A DNA stretch of 64,000 nucleotides, from NCBI GenBank assembly GCA_934293005.1, contig CAKQYA010000013.1, positions 1-64,000 of the forward strand. Direction: 5' to 3'. Positions within the stretch are counted from its first letter, which is position 1. Every line of letters begins with the position of its first letter. Below the pieces are notes generated by a model that saw nothing but the letters and a program-made list of their open reading frames with translations, ran no database searches and was not told where the DNA came from. Origin of the DNA: an uncultured Bacteroidaceae bacterium. Lineage in GTDB: Bacteria > Bacteroidota > Bacteroidia > Bacteroidales > Bacteroidaceae. The translations under genes were made by a program, and so were the position numbers. This document shows, piece after piece, positions 49,535-57,327 of this stretch.

Positions 49535-50845
49535 ATGAAGAAAATTGCTTTATTCGTAGGATGCCTTTTGCTTCTCTCATCAGGAGCATACGCACAGGAC
49601 AAAGAAGCCCTGAAGGCACAAAAGGAGGCTCAGAAAGAGGCAAAGTCAAGTTTGAAAAAGGCTGGCATCAATTATGAGATGTCTATTCCAAACGCCCAAT
49701 ACGGACGCAAGGAGACCAACTTCGAAAAACTTGCCACAGCTCTTCCTTTGATTGAGGTTGCAATGAAGAGCGAGTACACCAACAATGAACCTGAAACATG
49801 GAAAATAGCAGCTCAGATTCAGCTGGAGTATTACAAAAAACTTGAGAATGAGAGCAAGGCGGATCCTGACAATGAAACACTCCGTCAGGAATACATCGAC
49901 TGTTCTGAAAAACTTGCCACATACTGCGTGAAATACGATTCACTTCTATCTCTTGACGCAAAGGAGAAACCTGCCGTAAAAGAGAAAGACCACAAGCAGT
50001 ATCAAATAATGGCTGTGAACCCAACGCTGCAATTGCTCCAGACAGCTCAAAACGCTTCAAATAGTGATGATCAGGCTGAACTTGCTAAAGGTGTGAAATA
50101 TGCAGAACTATTCCTCAACATCATGGAGAAATCCAATTTGATGAAGGACTTTCAGAATGAGAATCTAAGTTCTTGGATCACATACGCTAAAGCATTCCGC
50201 GCTCAATCATATCTCAATCTCAAGGATGCCCCTGAAGCTAAGATTGTGGAAGCTTACAAAGAGCTTATGAAAACCAACTACAAGGGTATAGCATATCAAT
50301 CGCTTGCAAATTATTACAGTCAGAAAGGCGACAAAAATAATCAAAACAAATATCTTGAAGAAGGCATTGAAGCCTTGAAAGGTGATGCGGAGCAGAAAGA
50401 CTTGCGTGCTAACTTTGTAAGCATACTGATGCAAAACTATTTCCAAGCCGACAATGTAGAAGGGTTCAAGCGTGCAGCCAACGTTCTCAAGACAGACTAC
50501 CCTGATAACGACAACGCTGTCAACGCTTACCTGATGGAAGGCCAGATGGCGTTTGAGGCTAAGGACTTCTTGAAAGCCAAGAACATTTTCCTCGAAGCAT
50601 GCCAGAAGTATCCAGATGAGCCAAAATGTCTCCTCATGGCAGCACGTTCATCATGGATGTACGCAATGAACAACGGCTCAAAGAAAGCTGACATCGATGA
50701 AACAATAGCACTCTTCAAAAAAGTTGAAGCTCAACAGCCTGACATGCCTGAAATGTGGGGAGAATCTCTGTACGTGCTTTACAACAACACGCAGCAGACA
50801 GCTCTTGCTGCCAAATACAAGAAGTATTACAAAGCTGGCAAATAA
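49535..50845 (+). CDS. Exported TPR-repeat protein
   Basis: 436 residues with signal peptide MKKIALFVGCLLLLSSGAYA/Q, then a charged helix rich in Ala/Lys/Glu and helical TPR pairs for the rest (for example SLANYYSQKGDKNNQNKYLEEGIEAL and MEGQMAFEAKDFLKAKNIFLEA, each split here by repeats). Probably a periplasmic scaffold. It lies 44 bases after gyrA in the same direction and ends at a strong terminator. No enzyme motif. Confidence 0.8.
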   Translation: MKKIALFVGCLLLLSSGAYAQDKEALKAQKEAQKEAKSSLKKAGINYEMSIPNAQYGRKETNFEKLATALPLIEVAMKSEYTNNEPETWKIAAQIQLEYYKKLENESKADPDNETLRQEYIDCSEKLATYCVKYDSLLSLDAKEKPAVKEKDHKQYQIMAVNPTLQLLQTAQNASNSDDQAELAKGVKYAELFLNIMEKSNLMKDFQNENLSSWITYAKAFRAQSYLNLKDAPEAKIVEAYKELMKTNYKGIAYQSLANYYSQKGDKNNQNKYLEEGIEALKGDAEQKDLRANFVSILMQNYFQADNVEGFKRAANVLKTDYPDNDNAVNAYLMEGQMAFEAKDFLKAKNIFLEACQKYPDEPKCLLMAARSSWMYAMNNGSKKADIDETIALFKKVEAQQPDMPEMWGESLYVLYNNTQQTALAAKYKKYYKAGK

Positions 50846-50865
50846 ATCACCCCGTGAATAATCAT

Positions 50866-50904
50866 ATGCCTCGGATGCATCAAGTGCATCTGAGGCATTT
50901 TTTT
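50866..50904 (+). terminator. Strong terminator behind the TPR gene
   Basis: ATGCCTCGGATGCA pairs with TGCATCTGAGGCAT (one mismatch) over a five-base loop, then T7. Confidence 0.92.
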
Positions 50905-51040
50905 GTTGGTGGTGATAAAACAAGATGCAACAGAGCAATCAATTGATGCAATATGACGACAAGAAAACACACAACAGATACTTTGTGAAGTTAAATTGCG
51001 AGAAAAGTAAATCAAAAAAGAATATATAACATACTTTTGC

Positions 51041-51071
51041 TTTGAAATCACGCAAAAATCACGTAACTTTG
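51041..51071 (+). promoter_or_regulatory. Promoter of the low-complexity protein gene
   Basis: TTTG (51041-51044), 19 bases, TAACTTTG (51064-51071); start codon 30 bases later. Confidence 0.8.
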
Positions 51072-51100
51072 CAACTCAAACAGACAAGTTAACTTATATT

Positions 51101-51931
51101 ATGACACAAGAAGAATACTTCAGCATTGATTGGAAGCGTGGCAATATGGTCAGGCTCACAAACGGAAAAGAATACAAAGTCAGAGCCGTGAAGAAAAAAT
51201 GCCTTCTTCTCCACTCTGATGAATTCTATTCATATTTCGTCGTAGACTATAGAATCATAGATTGCCGCACATCCGACGCAGTTGAACAACCAAGAGAAGA
51301 AACACCTAATCAATACAAACCTCGCCCACAGTATAGAACACAACAATATCGTCAGCATAAGCAATACAACAATCGATACCACGACAACGGCCAGCGCAAC
51401 GATTACAACCATAACCGCCAACCTCGTTATGATTATAATCGCAACAGCCAATATGGGGCAAATCGCCCATATCGACAAAATACATACCGTGACTACCCGA
51501 ATCAAAATAATCAATACGCAAGAAAGCCATACTCCAACAGAGATTACTATGGCAATAATCCAACCAACGGCGAGCGTCAGAATCGCGGCATGTATGCAGC
51601 AGGAGCTAACGAAAATGCAATATATGGCAATAACCAGTATGGCAATAACCAGTATGGCAATTACAATAATGCGCAGCAAAACGAATGCGAACAGTCAAAA
51701 GATCTGCAATACTCAAACCCTGATTACACCAATCAGCCACAGTTCAAAGCACAGTTGCCTGCTAATGGCGATACAATAAATGAACAGCCACGCAACACGC
51801 AAGAGATATCTGACTCAAACGACTCGTCCACAACAAAAAGAAAACGCCAGCGCATCATCATAAGAAAAACGACTGCTGAGAAAGTTGAATACAAACCAAG
51901 AAAAGACGATTCATCCTCAGAGCAGCAATAG
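51101..51931 (+). CDS. Asn/Tyr/Gln/Arg-rich low-complexity (prion-like) protein
   Basis: 276 residues without signal peptide or membrane segment. Residues 1-60 look folded (MTQEEYFSIDWKRGNMVRL, GKEYKVRAVKKKCLLLHSDE, then FYSYFVVDYRIID), probably a small beta-barrel. Residues about 70-205 are dominated by Asn, Tyr, Gln and Arg with repeats (YGNNQYGNNQYGNYNN). The end is basic (TTKRKRQRIIIRKTT) then acidic. This profile resembles RNA-binding proteins that form condensates; I know no assigned function. Single-gene unit with its own strong promoter. Composition is far from that of neighbours, but promoter and base composition look native. Confidence 0.75.
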   Translation: MTQEEYFSIDWKRGNMVRLTNGKEYKVRAVKKKCLLLHSDEFYSYFVVDYRIIDCRTSDAVEQPREETPNQYKPRPQYRTQQYRQHKQYNNRYHDNGQRNDYNHNRQPRYDYNRNSQYGANRPYRQNTYRDYPNQNNQYARKPYSNRDYYGNNPTNGERQNRGMYAAGANENAIYGNNQYGNNQYGNYNNAQQNECEQSKDLQYSNPDYTNQPQFKAQLPANGDTINEQPRNTQEISDSNDSSTTKRKRQRIIIRKTTAEKVEYKPRKDDSSSEQQ

Positions 51932-51945
51932 TCGTGCATGCGTAT

Positions 51946-51964
51946 AAGCATAATAATCATGCTT
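51946..51964. terminator. Weak hairpin behind the low-complexity gene
   Basis: AAGCAT pairs with ATGCTT over seven bases, no T run. The remaining bases to 52210 contain no gene and no clear TAnnTTTG promoter for maeB. Confidence 0.3.
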
Positions 51965-52210
51965 GGCATTCTGAAACAATGGCCAACTTCTAAGATTGTT
52001 TAAATAAATCGGCACTTAAAGCGTCTGTGCGAAATGGCATACGCAACAAGGTGTTTTTCATATTTTCTTTCACAAACAGATGTAAAGCACGCATTTACCA
52101 TTTCAGACAATTATCAAAAGTTCGAAGACCATTTATACGATATTCATAGCTCTATTTTCGGATACGTCATTTAACACGATAAAACAATTCAAAAACACGA
52201 TATATTTATT

Positions 52211-54496
52211 ATGGCAACAATCACAAAAGAGGCAGCTCTCAAATATCATGAGACAGGCAGACCTGGCAAAATTGAAGTGATGCCAACAAAGCCTTACCAC
52301 ACTCAAACAGATCTCAGCCTCGCCTACTCACCAGGAGTAGCATTCCCATGTCTGGAGATAGAAAAGACACCAGACGATGCATACAAGTATACAGACAAAG
52401 GCAACCTCGTGGCTGTCATCTCAAACGGCACAGCTGTGCTTGGACTTGGCGACATAGGCGCCATGGCAGGAAAACCTGTAATGGAGGGAAAGGGACTTCT
52501 CTTCAAGATTTACGGTGGAATAGATGTGTTTGACATTGAAGTGGATGAAAAAGACCCGGTTAAATTCTGCGAAGCTGTCGAAAAGATTGCACCCACATTC
52601 GGCGGAATCAACCTTGAGGACATCAAGGCGCCTGAATGCTTCTACATAGAAGAACGACTTAAAAAGTCGCTCAACATTCCTGTGATGCACGACGACCAGC
52701 ACGGAACGGCAATCATATCTTCAGCAGGTCTGATCAACGCACTCGAAGTGGCTGGAAAAAAAATAGAAGAAGTAAAGATTGTCGTGAGCGGAGCTGGAGC
52801 TGCAGCAATCATGTGCACCCGCCTCTACGTGGCACTTGGCGCTCGTCGCGAAAACATCCTCATGATCGACTCTAAGGGCGTCATCACATCTGACAGAGAG
52901 AAGCTTAGCGAAGAAAAAAAGTTCTTTGCCACAGACCGTCGTGATGTTCACACTCTCGAAGAAGCAATAAAAGGGGCAGATGTATTCCTTGGACTGTCAA
53001 AGGGCAATGTCCTCTCGCAGGACATGGTTCGTTCCATGGCAGACAAACCAATAGTCTTCGCCTGCGCCAACCCTGTGCCAGAAATATCCTACGAGGACGC
53101 CATGGCTGCACGACCTGATGTGCTCATGTCGACAGGACGCTCAGACTATCCAAACCAGATAAACAACGTTATCGGATTCCCTTACATTTTCCGTGGAGCA
53201 CTCGATGTCAACGCAAAAGCAATAAACGAAGAGATGAAGCTTGCAGCTGTGCATGCCATAGCTGACTTGGCCAAGCAACCTGTGCCAGATGTTGTCAATC
53301 AGGTCTACAATGTGAATAATCTCACATTTGGACCAGACTACTTCATTCCAAAGCCTGTAGACCCACGTCTCATCACCGAAGTGTCTGCAGCTGTGGCAAA
53401 AGCTGCAATTGAAAGCGGTGTGGCACGCAAAAACATATCTGATTGGGATAAATACAAGCGCGAACTTCGTTTGCGCATGGGCCAAGAGACAAGCGTGACG
53501 CAGAACCTTTATGACACAGCACGCAAACACCCACAGCGCGTGGTATTTGCAGAAGGACTGCACCCCACTATGATAAAGGCCGCAGTTCAGGCCAAAGAAG
53601 AAGGTCTCTGCCAGCCAATACTGCTTGGAAATGAAGAAATGATCCAGAAGAGGGCACAAGAGCTCGACCTCAGCCTCAATGGCATCGAGATAGTCAACTT
53701 GCGTCATGACCGCGAGCGCGAACGCCGCGAACGCTACGCTAAAGTTCTTGCAGACAAACGTTGCAGAGAAGGATACACCTTTGACGAAGCAAACGACAAA
53801 ATGTTTGAACGCAACTATTTTGGCATGATGATGGTCGAAACAGGCGATGCTGACGCTTTCATCACAGGCGTCTACACCAAATTCTCCAACACCATCAAGG
53901 CTGCAAAGGAAATCATTGGCATACGCAAGCCATACAATCACTTTGCCACAATGAACATCCTCAATTCGAAGCGAGGCACTTATTATATTGCCGACACCCT
54001 TGTTAATCCATCACCAGACAAGGAGACTCTGAAAGACATAGCTAAGCTCACTGCCGACACCGTGAATTTCTTCAACGACGAGCCAAAGATCGCAATGATT
54101 TCTTATTCCAACTTCGGCGCAGACAAGAATGGTTCACCTCGTCTCATGTCTGAAGTGGTCAAAGAACTTCAAAACGAGTATCCCGACATGAAGATCGATG
54201 GCGAAATGACCGTTGACCTTGCTCTCGACCACGAAAGACGTGACGAGAAATATCCTTTCCTCCGCCTTCACAACGAAGTTGTCAATTCGATGATATTCAC
54301 AGACCTGAGCGCTGCCAACTCTGCTTACAAACTCATCCAGCAGTTCTCTCCTGAAACCGAAGTGATTGGTCCTATACAGATGGGTCTCAACAAGCCAATA
54401 CATTTCACAGACTTCGACTCAAGCGTTCGCGACATCGTCAACATCACAGCTGTTGCCGTTATTGACGCATACGTAGAGAAACTTAAAAACAAATAA
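52211..54496 (+). CDS. maeB: NADP-dependent malic enzyme with phosphotransacetylase-like domain
   Basis: 761 residues, MaeB type. Residues 1-430 are the malic enzyme (decarboxylates malate to pyruvate): [12 protein letters not shown], the metal site [13 protein letters not shown] and the NADP site [12 protein letters not shown]. Residues about 445-761 resemble phosphate acetyltransferase ([31 protein letters not shown]), which in MaeB proteins is usually regulatory and binds acetyl-CoA. Own terminator downstream. Confidence 0.95.
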   Translation: MATITKEAALKYHETGRPGKIEVMPTKPYHTQTDLSLAYSPGVAFPCLEIEKTPDDAYKYTDKGNLVAVISNGTAVLGLGDIGAMAGKPVMEGKGLLFKIYGGIDVFDIEVDEKDPVKFCEAVEKIAPTFGGINLEDIKAPECFYIEERLKKSLNIPVMHDDQHGTAIISSAGLINALEVAGKKIEEVKIVVSGAGAAAIMCTRLYVALGARRENILMIDSKGVITSDREKLSEEKKFFATDRRDVHTLEEAIKGADVFLGLSKGNVLSQDMVRSMADKPIVFACANPVPEISYEDAMAARPDVLMSTGRSDYPNQINNVIGFPYIFRGALDVNAKAINEEMKLAAVHAIADLAKQPVPDVVNQVYNVNNLTFGPDYFIPKPVDPRLITEVSAAVAKAAIESGVARKNISDWDKYKRELRLRMGQETSVTQNLYDTARKHPQRVVFAEGLHPTMIKAAVQAKEEGLCQPILLGNEEMIQKRAQELDLSLNGIEIVNLRHDRERERRERYAKVLADKRCREGYTFDEANDKMFERNYFGMMMVETGDADAFITGVYTKFSNTIKAAKEIIGIRKPYNHFATMNILNSKRGTYYIADTLVNPSPDKETLKDIAKLTADTVNFFNDEPKIAMISYSNFGADKNGSPRLMSEVVKELQNEYPDMKIDGEMTVDLALDHERRDEKYPFLRLHNEVVNSMIFTDLSAANSAYKLIQQFSPETEVIGPIQMGLNKPIHFTDFDSSVRDIVNITAVAVIDAYVEKLKNK

Positions 54497-54547
54497 TTCG
54501 GTCAACCGATGCTTTGAAAGCACGGCTTGAAGATACCGGCATGCAAG

Positions 54548-54580
54548 GGCTGTAGATGTTTGCATCTGCAGCCTTTTTTT
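54548..54580 (+). terminator. Terminator behind maeB
   Basis: GGCTGTAGATG (54548-54558) pairs with CATCTGCAGCC (54563-54573), then T7. Confidence 0.92.
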
Positions 54581-54645
54581 AACTCAATCGGCCTATATGC
54601 ATAAAATCACCTCAAAAATTATCTAACGGCCGATTTAGGTTAAAA
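54581..54645. repeat. Inverted repeat of the ACCTAAATCGG family
   Basis: AACTCAATCGGCC (54581-54593) faces GGCCGATTTAGGTTAA (54628-54643), about 34 bases apart. Sits directly behind the maeB terminator. Confidence 0.7.
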
Positions 54646-54702
54646 GTTGTTTCCCGAAAAAAGAATAGCTGCCTTTTGGCAGAATCTGTCGCCAATAATT
54701 CA

Positions 54703-54710
54703 TATATTTG
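54703..54710 (+). promoter_or_regulatory. -7 element of the TerB-like gene
   Basis: TATATTTG, 47 bases before the start; TTG at 54676 is 24 bases upstream. Confidence 0.45.
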
Positions 54711-54757
54711 CAAAAAGTATAGCATCACGTCAATAAAATATGAATTAAAATAATGCA

Positions 54758-56284
54758 ATGACATTCGAAAGAGAAGAAAGAATAGCGTTCGCACGTGTGG
54801 TATCTGATCTGATAGAAGCTGACTTTATCGTAAAAGAGAACGAAATCGAAACTTTTGACAAAATCAGGAGTGAAAAAGATTTCAACATAACCATCAGCAT
54901 GATGTCTGAAGCAAAGAAAAAAACCTTTGCTGAAGCTGTGTCCACCCTTCAAGGAATGAAGGATGAGAAAAAGAAACAGATCATCAAAGATAAGCTTGGC
55001 GAGATTGCGCTGTCCGATGGATCATGTGCGCCATCAGAGGCATTGCAAATCATGGCTGTCAATTATGCTCTCGACAATAAAGGACAAACATTATCCATGC
55101 CGGCAAGCAGCAGCATCTTGGAGAGCATGAAGGTGTTGTATATAGAAAATGAAAATGGCACCAAGGAAGATGAATATATACGCAGCAACTACAGAGCCAT
55201 CTGCAATGATTTCAAAATGACAGGCTTCGACTTTGTTTACATTCCACAAATAGCAGACGACTACAAGCATATATGCGGCAAATACTTGAACAAAGTCATT
55301 AAATACATGATGCCATCCATAGCCGACTCGAAAGTTGAAAAGATACAGCAAGATTTATGTTCGATGACAACAGCTCAATTCTGCCACAAACTGCTTTTCA
55401 GGCAAATCGGCATCAACACGTTCTGTTCGGGGCCTTCATTCCTCTTCAAGATCAGCGAATCGTCCGTAGCTGGCAGAAACAGCATGGATGATATGGAACG
55501 TGTGATTTTCTCCAACTATATGCTTCTGCCCTTGAGCATGCAAGACAACACACATGCCGACAATACGGGCCGAACAATTCTTGATAGTGTTGCCCAACTG
55601 ACTGACAACTACCGTTCTATGGTGAGCGACAATATCATCATCGAAAATCAGCCATCATCCAACAACTTTTTCTACCATGGCTTCCATCGCTCGTTGTTTG
55701 ACCTTGTGGCATATGCAAAAGAACGTGAAAACTACAAAATTGTCATCAACTTAAACAACAGATCAAATCCCGTAGTCCTGCGTCCTTTAGACGCCAAACC
55801 TGAAAATGTGCTTGAATACGACAAAGACCTTGTCGTCGACTTAACGCCACAGCCATACACATTATATATATTAATGATTTGCATGTCGTTTTCAGGAACA
55901 AACCTCGACTGGACAGACTACACGTCAAAAAGCGAGGAAAGGAGTGCCATCCTCAAGCAGTATAACGCAATATATTACAGATTGAGCAAAGGCAACAGCA
56001 GCATGGATTACCGCGACAAAAGCCATGTGTCGCGCATCAAGAGAGCTCTGAACGCGCATAAAAACATTGTGGCAAATATCGACATGTTTGTTCCAGCAAA
56101 GATTTCTGCCAACAATAAGACATATTACACCGTGCCAACCTCATCCGACTTCGTCTACGTGATAGAAGGCCCCCGAGGAATGGAAAAAGAAATCAAGTTG
56201 ACCGATTCTGAATATTGGAAATCACACTTCGCGGCAAATGAAGCAAACAGCACCACTCCTATCTCACGCAGCACAGACAGATAA
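54758..56284 (+). CDS. Uncharacterised protein with TerB-like N-terminal domain
   Basis: 508 residues, no signal peptide. Residues about 1-120 are helical and carry TerB-like features: ERIAFARVVSDLIEADFIVKE, an acidic second half and LGEIALSDGSCAPSEALQIM, where Asp and Glu would bind metal as in the tellurite-resistance TerB fold. The rest (about 130-500) is mixed alpha/beta with no motif I recognise (FDFVYIPQIADDYKHICGKY, LVVDLTPQPYTLYILMICMS). Function unknown; a signalling or stress role is only a guess. Its own promoter and terminator flank it. Confidence 0.65.
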   Translation: MTFEREERIAFARVVSDLIEADFIVKENEIETFDKIRSEKDFNITISMMSEAKKKTFAEAVSTLQGMKDEKKKQIIKDKLGEIALSDGSCAPSEALQIMAVNYALDNKGQTLSMPASSSILESMKVLYIENENGTKEDEYIRSNYRAICNDFKMTGFDFVYIPQIADDYKHICGKYLNKVIKYMMPSIADSKVEKIQQDLCSMTTAQFCHKLLFRQIGINTFCSGPSFLFKISESSVAGRNSMDDMERVIFSNYMLLPLSMQDNTHADNTGRTILDSVAQLTDNYRSMVSDNIIIENQPSSNNFFYHGFHRSLFDLVAYAKERENYKIVINLNNRSNPVVLRPLDAKPENVLEYDKDLVVDLTPQPYTLYILMICMSFSGTNLDWTDYTSKSEERSAILKQYNAIYYRLSKGNSSMDYRDKSHVSRIKRALNAHKNIVANIDMFVPAKISANNKTYYTVPTSSDFVYVIEGPRGMEKEIKLTDSEYWKSHFAANEANSTTPISRSTDR

Positions 56285-56345
56285 AACGTTGCAGGCCGCA
56301 CAGAACGCTGCACAACCAATATTGCCTGCAATGTTGTTTTGTTTT
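56285..56345 (+). terminator. Terminator behind the TerB-like gene
   Basis: AACGTTGCAGGC (56285-56296) pairs with GCCTGCAATGTT (56324-56335), followed by GTTTTGTTTT. The stem sequence is shared with the next terminator at 57218. The T-rich end overlaps the promoter of the next gene. Confidence 0.8.
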
Positions 56346-56374
56346 GCGCATTACATCCAAAATCATTACCTTTG
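56343..56374 (+). promoter_or_regulatory. Promoter of the zinc peptidase gene
   Basis: TTTG (56343-56346), 20 bases, TACCTTTG (56367-56374). Leader about 85 bases. Confidence 0.75.
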
Positions 56375-56467
56375 CATTCGAATCAGATGGCTCAGGAAGC
56401 CAGAAACAATCAGCAAAATTATTTACAACGAGAAACAAACACTCAAAAACTAAAAAAAACAAATAAC

Positions 56468-57142
56468 ATGTATTGGATATTATTCATAGGAATCGCACTT
56501 GTAAGCTACATGGTGCAAGCAAATCTAAAGAGAAAATTCAAGAAATATTCTAAAGTCGAAGTCGCTTCAGGAATGACTGGAGCAGATGTGGCACTAAAGA
56601 TGCTTCACGACAATGGCATTTACGACGTGAAGGTGCAGCCACACGATGGCTGGCTGAGCGATCATTACGACCCTTCAGCCAAGACCGTCAACTTGTCGCA
56701 CGACGTATACTACTCCAACTCTGTAGCATCAGCAGCTGTGGCAGCCCACGAATGCGGACATGCCGTACAGCATGCCAGAGCATACTCATTTCTTAAACTT
56801 CGTTCGGCATTGGTGCCCGTAGTGCAATTCTCGAGCAATATCATGAGCTGGGTCCTTCTCGGAGGCATACTGCTTATAAACGTGTTCCCCACTCTTCTGC
56901 TTATTGGAATCTTGATGTTTGCCCTCACCACATTATTCAGTTTCGTCACTCTGCCTGTGGAGATTGACGCGTCAAGAAGAGCCACCAAATGGCTCCAGGC
57001 AGCAGGAATCACAAATGAGCATGATCATCCTATGGCTGTTGACGCTCTGAAATCTGCCGCATACACATACGTCGTCGCAGCATTGTCAAGTTTGGCAACA
57101 CTCATCTACTACATCTCTATCTACACATCGAGACGCGATTAG
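56468..57142 (+). CDS. Membrane zinc metallopeptidase, YugP family
   Basis: 224 residues. MYWILFIGIALVSYMVQ is the first membrane segment, HECGH at 94-98 is the gluzincin zinc site (VAAHECGHAVQHA), and two further membrane helices follow at about 120-165 and at the end. The third ligand and DASRRA lie after the helices (EIDASRRATKWL). YugP-like proteases are widespread; substrates are poorly known. A start further upstream would include the promoter region and is rejected. Confidence 0.88.
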   Translation: MYWILFIGIALVSYMVQANLKRKFKKYSKVEVASGMTGADVALKMLHDNGIYDVKVQPHDGWLSDHYDPSAKTVNLSHDVYYSNSVASAAVAAHECGHAVQHARAYSFLKLRSALVPVVQFSSNIMSWVLLGGILLINVFPTLLLIGILMFALTTLFSFVTLPVEIDASRRATKWLQAAGITNEHDHPMAVDALKSAAYTYVVAALSSLATLIYYISIYTSRRD

Positions 57143-57217
57143 AATGATTATCAAGTGCTCATGATTATTTTCAACATCATAGTTCACATTCGCTAAATCA
57201 CAAACATACGGCTCATA

Positions 57218-57276
57218 CAACGTTGCAGGCAATGGCCCAATCAAAACGCGTCATCGACCTGCAACGTTGATTTTTT
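57218..57276 (+). terminator. Terminator behind the zinc peptidase gene
   Basis: CAACGTTGCAGG (57218-57229) pairs perfectly with CCTGCAACGTTG (57258-57269), then A and T6. Confidence 0.92.
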
Positions 57277-57299
57277 GCTATTCATTTGAATAATCTTCA

Positions 57300-57307
57300 T
57301 AAATTTG
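57300..57307 (+). promoter_or_regulatory. -7 element of the calcium ATPase gene
   Basis: TAAATTTG, with TTTG ending at 57277, 22 bases upstream. It overlaps the upstream terminator's end and leaves a leader of about 14 bases. Confidence 0.5.
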
Positions 57308-57327
57308 CGCAAAAACAAATCAACTAT

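Noticed and set aside
56339..56467. Upstream start for the zinc peptidase
   Set aside because: This part contains the end of a terminator and the promoter; the family starts with a membrane helix at MYWILF.
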